A DNA stretch of 64,000 nt from Laccaria trichodermophora (taxonomy: Eukaryota > Basidiomycota > Agaricomycetes > Agaricales > Hydnangiaceae). The stretch covers positions 186,001-250,000 of the forward strand of contig JACTVC010000010.1 of the NCBI GenBank assembly GCA_018417955.1. Direction: 5' to 3'. The notes below the pieces were generated by a model. The model ran no database searches. It saw only the letters and a list, made by a program, of their open reading frames with translations, and was not told where the DNA came from. This document shows, piece after piece, positions 56,438 through 64,000 of this stretch (position 1 is the stretch's first letter; every line of letters begins with the position of its first letter). The position numbers were made by a program, and so were the translations under genes.

Positions 56438-57861
56438 TCACTGTGCACAATACTTTACTTTCCCTGTGTACAAAAGTGAGTAAGACATTTTCATTAAAAT
56501 TTCAAGCTCACTTCTTTTTGTAATTCTCTTGGCAACATGGTCCTTCTCCTGATCTGGGATGTGTCTAGTCAAAACATGGCTTCAGGATTGCCCAACCATT
56601 CAGATTCCTTTTGTGCACTTGTCAGTTTGTTCTGCAAAGGAGAACCTGTCCATGACCCAGGTGCTGAAGAGGCCTTTCAATATATTACTGAAGCCCTCTC
56701 TATTGCAAACATAGTCAATTTGTAGTAGATTATATAATCCAACACGTCTTGTTGGGGCACTACCATGGATCCTCCTCCTCAGTTTTTCAACAATCCTAGA
56801 GAAAAGGTTATTAATTGTCTCATTCAACTTGGAGATGCTCCCCCTCCCATCACAAATGTTCCCACCAATGACCCCAATAGATTCACCTGGATGGCTGCAA
56901 ATTGCACAAGGACGACACAGCATACCCACATTGGAAAAAATTGTTCAAAGACCTTGCCAATGATGGTCCCTTATTCATGGTGCTGCTAGACAACTTGGAC
57001 AATTGGCTCACAATAGTTCAATGACATTCCTTGCCAAACAGCCAGAAAAAACACAATGCGATGGAGTACAAATGGTCCAAGTTCATCAACACACTTGAGC
57101 CAGGGATAAATGAAGAATGGGTATGGAACTCAGACATTATCCTCAAATACAGAAGTTTTTGTATGTCCTTGTGAGCTTTTTTTCTTTCTTTCTTTTAGTT
57201 CGTGTCTAATACCATCAAGAACCACATCTCTCAAGGTTCCAAAGGGGGAAAAAATATCAAAGTGACAACCCTTCAAGAGTATATGATGCTATTTACATGG
57301 TGCATCACCTGAAACTCAAGAGATTCCATTATGCTTGCCACAAATGGCACCTTTCTGCTATCCAAAAAGGGTGTCCTCAAGATGCTCAATGACCTGCTTT
57401 ACCATAGTACATCCCCCAATTCTATTTCTTGTTTTCATTTTTTTTCAGTCATCAAAATGTTCACCCTCAACTGTCATCAATCTACTTTGGACATTCTGAG
57501 ATCAAGCTTATGATTGAGACTCGTCTCAGAAACTCCATGCAATCTGGCCACATTGCTGCCATCTGAATGTTTTGTATTCTTCTGACTTGTTTCTATACAA
57601 ATATCTGACCAGGTTCAATGGGCTATTCATATACTCAATATTTGGATGAAATAAAAGTAAGTGTTTTATATACATATATACTTTGTGATCTCAACATTTT
57701 GTCTAGTATCACATTCTGTGAGGTATTGAAGTATTTTGTGAAGGCAAAATGACTTTTAAAGTCAAGCTGACTGTAAAGCAATCGAAGGTTCTAAACAATG
57801 TGGTTTCATTGCTATATGGTTCCCCCCTAATCCCCTTTTTTTTTCAGAGTCACAATACCAT

Positions 57862-58558
57862 GGTTGACGCACCAATGCATGAATACTTGCTCAATCCAGT
57901 TCAACAGTGGGAAAATGTCATATTTGACATTGCATTTTACTACATCCTCTACCTCATGGTCCATGGCACCCTCGTCAGAATCAACATACATCCCAACCCC
58001 TCTCATTCTCTAGTTTGCATCACTCAAATTCCATCAATTAAGACTGTGGAGGATCTTCACAACCATACTGACAATATACTTCTGATCAAAGAGGAAAAAA
58101 AAAAAAGAACCTCTGTGCATGACTTCTCTTTTCAACCACACAAAGGAAAACTCTCATCTGAATCAAGTTTCCTTGCCTGTATCTCTGAAGGCCACAACTT
58201 TGCTGAACCCCTTCAGCCAATGTTGGCACATGCTGCATCCGCTATATGCAATGACCTGTGTTGTGGATCTGGGATGGTCAGGTCAAGCTTATATTCAATT
58301 TGGAAAGAAACAGCAAACAGAGTAAGACTGTTCTCTCTCTCTTTTGTTGTTGTTGTTCTTGCTTACCCAACATCTCACTAGTATGAAGTTCTCATCAGAA
58401 AGGCACACACTGCACTTGTAATGAGCCACGTTGATGGCATGTCTCTGAGGCATTACTCCTGCAACACAGGGAATCTTGATCTTGTCAGAATCACAATGAA
58501 AGAACCCCCCGAAAACCATGATATCAATGATCTAATACATTTGTTTCCAAACTTATGA
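57862..58558 (+). CDS. Unrecognised protein fragment in the A+T-rich block
   Basis: Starts MVDAPMHEYLLNPVQQWENV, runs to 58321, and can be spliced at 58322-58380 (GTAAGA...CACTAG) in phase to YEVLIRKAHTALVMSHVDG and a stop at 58558. It is His- and Cys-containing with a hydrophobic helix (AFYYILYLMVH). A poly-T plus CAG acceptor lies just before the start, so this is probably an internal exon of a longer gene; upstream candidates at 57200-57310 carry a stop. I do not recognise the family. Confidence 0.3.
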
Positions 58559-58789
58559 AACTGACAAGGCTTAGCACACTCATAAATTGAACAACAATTC
58601 AACAGCTGCCATTTAGGCAGTTCTCGCACTTGTCAACCTCAAGGCTCAACAAAATGACGATAACAACACCCCTGCAAACATCAACCCCAAGCTCTCAAAA
58701 AAAGAAAAATTGGACCTTCAGATTGTAAGATTGTAAGAAGGCTCTCTACCTCATCTAAAGCCTTTCTTATACCAGCTTATCACAGGCAG

Positions 58790-59031
58790 ATCCACTGATG
58801 AATCAGCTTGCAATTGCAGAAGGTGAAGCATGGGATGACTGGCTTGCTTGCTACACACCTCACTCTGATGGTGCTCAATTCAGTTGTGCATTATTGGCCA
58901 TCAAATATTTCTTGGCAGCTCATGGTGTGAACATCAGGAAAATCACTTCTTCCCAGAGGGTATCCAGGGTAGACCCTGGATACTCAGAGGCTGTCATGGA
59001 ACTCAGGGCATCAGGTTGCCCCCAGATATAG
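58790..59031 (+). CDS. Unrecognised C-terminal exon in the A+T-rich block
   Basis: A frame of about 80 codons with ADPLMNQLAIAEGEAWDDWL and a stop at 59029-59031, preceded by an acceptor-like CACAG at about 58784-58788. It could be the last exon of the same unknown gene as 57862-58558. No domain recognised. Confidence 0.25.
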
Positions 59032-59048
59032 GTTCCTTGTTTTGATTT

Positions 59049-59118
59049 CCCAGGAGCAACCTGAGGTTGTCCTGAGATGCACTGAGGTTGTCCTGAGGTG
59101 CACTGAGGTTGTCCTAGG
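59049..59118 (+). repeat. Tandem repeat of ~23 bp, three copies
   Basis: CTGAGGTTGTCCTGAGATGCA and close variants occur three times head to tail, the last degenerating into CTAGGATGACCTGAG. Confidence 0.85.
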
Positions 59119-59731
59119 ATGACCTGAGCTGTCCCTAGAGAGCCCTGAAGCAGACCTTATGCTACTTACTTGGCCCTCAATTTTCCTCACCACACTATAT
59201 TCAAATATATAAAATGTATATTGAATGTATTTAATCAGTGTACAATGACATTTTCGTCCCTAGCATGGTGATAAAATTGACGTGGACTTCATGCACACTT
59301 TCCAATGTCCATCCATCATCCTCACTTGAAGCTGATCCTATGCTATCAAAGCTGCCCCTCCATGTTGTTCAAAGGTCTATCCAACCATCAATGTAAGCCA
59401 TGGTGGACAGTATGAAAGGTCATACCTGGCTTTCTGGAAGGATGCCTGGTAGAAGACAAGTTGAAAGGGGGGAGTGTTGCTGGCCAAAGGTGGTGGTGAG
59501 TCTAGGGTATATTTCAGAACAGAGTAATGTCTTGTACTCACCTCTCACCCATTGTACAACAATTCTGAACCCCACATTTTGAAGCATGCCAAACTGCTGA
59601 AACAGCACTATGTCAAGTGGGAATTTAGAAACAAGTCACCTGCCTTCCCATAGTACTGTATGCCATTCCATGCAAGGTGAGGTGTGAGGTTGGTGTTGCA
59701 TGAAGTTGCTTAGTGGTGTTGCTTACAGGAA

Positions 59732-60230
59732 GGTACTGAAAAGCTGGTGAGCATAAGGGCAAAAAAGCGAAGATTTAAACCAATGTACCTCCATGGGAAC
59801 TCAACCATTTCATAAACAGTTTTGTGGAGCATGTTCATGGAGTGTGTAGATATCAGAAAGAGTCCACTCACATGTGAAACAGACCACAGGGGGGTACCAA
59901 GCAGTTGGTAAGCATCAGGGCAAAATGCAAATATACCAACCAACTTACCTCCATGAAAACTCAACCATTTTGTGAATGGTTTTGTGGAGCATGTTCACAG
60001 AATGTGTGGGTATTAAAACAAGTCTATGCACATGCAAAACAGACTACAGGGGGGTACTGAGCAGTTGGTGAGCATAAGGGAAAACATGTGAACATACAAA
60101 TCAACATACCTCCATGAATACTCAACCATTTCATAAACAGTTTTGTGAAGTGTGTTCATGAAGTGCGTAGGTATCAAAACAAGCCCACATGCATGCAAAA
60201 AAAATTGCAAGAAAGTACTGAACAGCTGGG
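59732..60230 (+). repeat. Tandem repeat of ~160 bp, three full copies and a start of a fourth
   Basis: Units start at GGTACTGAAAAGCTGG (59732), GGTACCAAGCAGTTGG (59893) and GGTACTGAGCAGTTGG (60053), with a partial fourth at about 60214. Each contains ACCTCCATGxxAACTCAACC and TTTTGTGxAGxxTGTTCA. The period is 160-161 bp, close to a nucleosome repeat length. Confidence 0.92.
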
Positions 60231-61632
60231 CATTGTGTTGTGGTTGCAATGGGTGGCAGTGTTGGGTTGTGGTGGTAGTAGTAGTAACAATTGAAGTCAT
60301 CTAAGTTTGAAAATGTAAGTTGAACACATCACATGACATCCCATGACCATACTGACTTCCATCAATTCACTTCTTACACTTTCTAAGGCAGCTCATGGTT
60401 ATAACTTCACAAGTTTTGCACCTTTTCACCTCTATGTAGGCTTGTTTTAATCACTTTATTTACTCAAATTCAACCCACCTTACAGCGAAAAAAATATAGA
60501 GTACCTCAGAAACTGTAGCATGAACTATTTGGCCTGTGGTAAAAACTGGTGGGGTTTGTGCTTTTCTTTCCCAGGATCTCCTTATCACAATCTCAATACT
60601 GCAGCCTTTCAGATCTTGTTATCTCTGCATTCAATTTCCTGCAAGAGCACTGACATACCTGTTACTAACTACTATCTTTGTTACTGTACATTCCCACATT
60701 TGATGCTGCATTTTTCATTTTGTTCACAATGTCTCCTCACTCAAAAAGGTGGTGAACAAGTCTCCAGATTTCTCTGCATGGCCCACAGACTCATTAGCCA
60801 GTGTGTATTATTTTATCCACACTTTCCAAAGCCCAATGGTATATGTACTCTCATAGATTAATTGATTGCTTGTAGTATGCAATGTATGATATTTTTATTT
60901 GATAAAGATTGAGTATTGACTGAGATTGATAGTTAAATATAAACTCACATTAATGTTGTCCTTAGTTATTTCAGTTATTCTTTGGTCATCACAGCTTCTT
61001 TGAAAAATATTGAAGCTGTATCTGAATGAAAAAGATGAGAAACATTGAATGTATCATCACTCACAGTGGCCTGTCTGAGCATTGGAGCCCATATGATGAA
61101 CAACCTCTAGATATGATGACTTTGTTTATGAGCTGAATCCACATAGAGTGCTATATGCAGGATTGAAGAAATTTTGATCTTGTGTTGTATCTTTTCACCC
61201 ACATCCACCTACCACTCTAGGTTGATGATGAGTATGCTGAGTTTGTGGGGAGCTTCAGTAAGCAAGGTCTTGTCATGCCTTCCTTCAACAGCATTGCACA
61301 AATTGCACCTCACACATAGGAGTAGAATACTTAACTTGATGTAAAAGGGCCAGAAAACCAATACTTAGCTGTTACACCAGAGGGTGGATAACTGAACAAT
61401 TAATTGTTCAGCCACTTAGTCCTATGTATGATGTTGGATCCTTATCCCTAGGTTATGGCACAGTAAGTAAGCTGACCAGGATTGAACTTAGTCAAGAAGG
61501 TATTGAGACAACTGTAGAGGAAGGTCCCTCTAGATTGACCTCAAATACTTAAAGTCTTCAATGACTACAAAGTTCCAACCTGAGGAGGAAATCATAAAGA
61601 CAGAAAAATTTCACTCATCTTCAAAGTCTTAG
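60231..61632. other. A+T-rich DNA, no gene recognised
   Basis: The longest frame, 60520-60861 (+), encodes 113 residues rich in aromatic residues and Cys with no domain I can name. Confidence 0.4.
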
Positions 61633-62539
61633 CAGTGCCCCCCCTATTCCTGCAGGATTCCAGTCATCCCTGAGGAATTCCAGTGGAATGAAGTTTAGCA
61701 AGCAGCCCTGCTAATTTTTTCATTCCAGTGTTTTCTCATTCTGGTGGAATCTGATTATTCTGGAATTTACACCAGAATGTTCCCCAGAGTGGCCTTTCCT
61801 GGAATGAGCAGGAACACTATTCCCCAGAATGGGCAGAAACAGTATTCTGTTGAATCCATGTATTTCTTTGTCATTTGTTACTAATTATCATTTTATTTAT
61901 TCTTAACAGATAAACAAACAGCTTTTGTTTGGCAATCATGGTCACCAAACACAGCCATTCTCACTTTCTCACCACCCACCATGCTTGTCATCACCATTAC
62001 CTATGGCTACCACTGCCCACATCACTTGTCAACCACCCATGGCCACATCAACCACCACCAACAACAACCACAACACCTTACAACAACAATGTGGCAATGC
62101 CATGTCACAGAACAAAGAGAGCAAGATCAAGGTGACATGAAGGTCAGACAATGTGTCATTGCATTATCTGACAGTTTACTGTCTCATTGTTTTGGGCCAC
62201 CTACATGAGTACAACGTCCCCTTACACCCCACTGCTCACTCTCTAGATGCCACATCGATGTAGCCATCCTCCTCACCTCCCACTGCTCGTTTGGCATAGG
62301 CCATGTCAAACCCCACCCATGAACATGCCCCAGTGCCCATGAAGAACACCCACCACCTATGAATACACCCAGCACCCAGGAAACAATGACCAACACCCAT
62401 GAACACCCCCAGTGCCTGCCAAAAAACATGCAGCACCTACTTCAGTCACCCACTGACAACTGACTATTAGTCTTGCAAACTCTATGAATACTACAGGACT
62501 AAATGTCAGGGTGTATACCTATATTGTACATATCCTGGG

Positions 62540-62775
62540 GCTTATATATCTCCACTTTTACCTAAATATATTTTGATGTCCAATGTCACACCAAATATAT
62601 TTCAAGTGTGTCACACACCCCAAAATATATTTCCTCACTGAGATGGACTCCAAATATATTCATTATGCCTGGACCCTGAATTGTGACTGTCACATTGTAA
62701 AAATATATTTCTCGTCTGGGATGGACTTGGGATATATTTTGCAGCTGGGGTTGACTAAGGATATATTTCTTCAGC
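62540..62775 (+). repeat. Interspersed AAATATATTTC-type repeats
   Basis: The core AATATATTT occurs at least seven times with ~20-70-bp spacing, partly embedded in a longer GGATGGACTTGGGATATATTT-like unit. Confidence 0.7.
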
Positions 62776-62945
62776 CACAAAGGGTGTCTGGGGTTCTATA
62801 TTTTTTAAAAAACTTGGGATTTTTTTTGATATAGGGATAGGGGATTTACCTATTATTTTGTAGGCAGAAAGCCCTCATTGGGATGTTTGTTGACAGATAT
62901 TTACCAATAGCCTTGACCCATATGTACTATATGCTTTGATGTGCA

Positions 62946-63290
62946 CATTATTTCCTAATTGGGAAAAGCTTTACACTTTTTTCTGCCACACCCAATGTCA
63001 GGCACAGTGCACATTTAGGTTGGGAACTGTTTCCCATGCTCTTTGGGCCAGAAGAGTTAGTGGCTAGCTTAGTGTTGTCATTGTTAATGACAATGTGTGC
63101 ACTATTTTCTAATTGGGCCATTTCCTAATTAAGAAAAGCATTACACTTTTTTGTGCCACACCTGATGTCAGGCACAGTGCACATTTAGGTTGGGAACTGT
63201 TTCCCACACTTTTTGGGCCACAAGAGTTAGTGGCTGGCATAGTGTTGTCATTGTTTATGATGATGTTCACATATTTCCCAATTGGGAAAG
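62946..63290 (+). repeat. Direct repeat of ~171 bp, two copies
   Basis: The segment beginning ATTTCCTAATTGGGAAAAGC (about 62949) recurs at about 63120 (ATTTCCTAATTAAGAAAAGC). It includes GTCAGGCACAGTGCACATTT, GGTTGGGAACTGTTTCCCA and TAGTGTTGTCATTGTT in both. Confidence 0.92.
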
Positions 63291-63311
63291 TCATTACATA
63301 ATATCAGTTTG

Positions 63312-63492
63312 GTTTGTAGTCTCTGCTTTTTTCATTAGAAAAGTGTGTAGTCTCCACTTTTTGGACTACAAAAGTGTGTAGTGGCCACTTTTTTCATTAG
63401 AAAACTTTGTAGTCTCCATTTTTTTATTACAAAACTTTGTAGTCTCTGCTTTTTTCATTACAGAAGTTTGTAGTATCCACTTTTTGGACTAG
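63312..63492 (+). repeat. Tandem repeat of ~31 bp, about six copies
   Basis: Units of the form TTGTAGTCTCxxCTTTTTxx followed by ATTAxAAAAxT repeat head to tail about six times, some with GGACTAC in the middle. Confidence 0.88.
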
Positions 63493-63559
63493 TTCACCAC
63501 CTACGCATGGCAATGAGCACTCCACTGCCTTGTCCCTTGCCCCTTCATTGTCTCTACCC

Positions 63560-63652
63560 CCCTTTTTCTTATCCCTACCATTTCCTTATCCTTGTCCCTA
63601 CCCCCTCTTCCTTGTCCCTACCCCCTCTTTCTTGTCCCTCCCCCTTTGCTTT
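63560..63652 (+). repeat. Pyrimidine-rich tandem repeat
   Basis: Repeated CCTTGTCCCTACCCCCTCTT-like units, about three to four copies, forming an almost pure pyrimidine strand. Confidence 0.75.
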
Positions 63653-64000
63653 AATATAGATTGTATGCAGTATCATTTGGAGTTGAATAAATTAAGTCAA
63701 ATGATAAAAAGCTGATCAGAATATAGGGGTAAATTTGCAGGGTATTTCAACCTTATTCTGCTTGAGTCCAGTCCTATTCCAGTGGAATCCACAGGAATTC
63801 CAGTGGACTCCTGGATTCCACCAGAATTCCTTAGGAATGACCAGAATCCTGCAGGAATAGGTGGAGCACTGTAAAGTACTGTCACCTTCCCACAATTTAA
63901 ACAGTTCTTCATTAGATCAAAAGATAGTCTGAACATGTCAGTGACAATGTGGATATTGTTGCCCATATCCTTGTGTTCCAACAATGTGTATTTCTCTGGC

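Larger units (their letters stand above)
61633..63871. mobile_element. Candidate non-autonomous DNA transposon with ~57-bp inverted ends
   Basis: The left end starts CAGTGC at 61633 and contains CTATTCCTGCAGGATTC; the reverse complement of the right end (63871 down) starts CAGTGC and has the same CTATTCCTGCAGGATTC, then continues in register (TCATxCCTxAGGAATTC, then TGGAAT) with about eight mismatches over 57 bp. No transposase frame is inside and no clear target-site duplication flanks it. CAGTG termini are seen in hAT elements, but the superfamily cannot be fixed from this. Confidence 0.6.
56438..64000. mobile_element. A+T-rich, repeat-laden block, probably mobile-element DNA
   Basis: From ~56440 base composition falls clearly in G+C, poly-T/poly-A tracts become frequent and known basidiomycete genes disappear. 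Scattered coding-like segments of 30-100 codons with plausible GT-AG junctions (56765-56989, 57200-57310, 57862-58558, 58790-59030) suggest a decaying multi-exon element gene. No reverse transcriptase, integrase, DDE transposase or helicase motif was found, so the class is open. The block interrupts the membrane-protein gene at its left edge and contains the tandem repeats and inverted-repeat element listed below. The right edge is beyond the window. Confidence 0.5.

Noticed and set aside
59049..59118. Tandem repeats considered as CRISPR repeats
   Set aside because: Head-to-tail without spacers.
59460..59530. Similarity of GGGTATATTTCxGA here and at 23350
   Set aside because: Only about a dozen bases, not extended on either side.

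Overview
The window is nuclear DNA from a mushroom-forming basidiomycete (Agaricomycetes). The genes are dense on both strands and cut by many short GT-AG introns of about 35-65 nt. Several families are hallmarks of this group: FunK1 kinases, DUF6533 seven-helix proteins, F-box proteins and HNH_2-like proteins. No prokaryotic or organellar features were seen. Gene models were built by hand by joining reading frames across splice sites and checking intron phase, so exon edges are predictions.

Layout. 0-20 kb is ordinary gene space: the 3' end of a PUL-domain gene, an F-box protein, a 13-exon DUF6533 membrane protein, an intron-containing tRNA-Tyr, a FunK1 kinase, a single-HNH protein, a DEAH-box helicase of the DHX33/Dhr2 type and, divergent from it across 261 bp, the 28-exon cohesin loader SCC2/NIPBL. 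20-27 kb holds two tandem genes, each encoding two HNH-fold units; a third, broken relative lies at 33-36 kb. Between them are an aldo-keto reductase pseudogene and an intact DUF4203-like membrane protein. 36-47 kb holds a kinase remnant and a tandem duplication of a patatin-like lipase gene. The duplicated unit carried along the 3' end of a SEC14-like gene and now abuts a dead peptide-transporter gene. 47-56 kb holds a family of secreted or single-pass membrane proteins (one short, one pseudogene, one tail fragment), the Mid1 calcium-channel subunit and an intact aldo-keto reductase. From about 56.44 kb to the end the DNA changes to A+T-rich, repeat-laden sequence with broken reading frames of unknown type, several tandem repeats and an inverted-repeat-bounded element; it is probably mobile-element DNA.

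The core genes (SCC2, helicase, tRNA, Mid1, SEC14-like) are housekeeping. The accessory part is shaped by local duplication and decay: tandem HNH genes, tandem patatin genes, partial gene copies and nonsense-bearing relatives. The most distinctive system is the double-HNH family with its strongly conserved C-terminal tail. Its function is not known to me; HNH-fold geometry and copy-number change would fit a nuclease with a role in genetic conflict, but that is inference.
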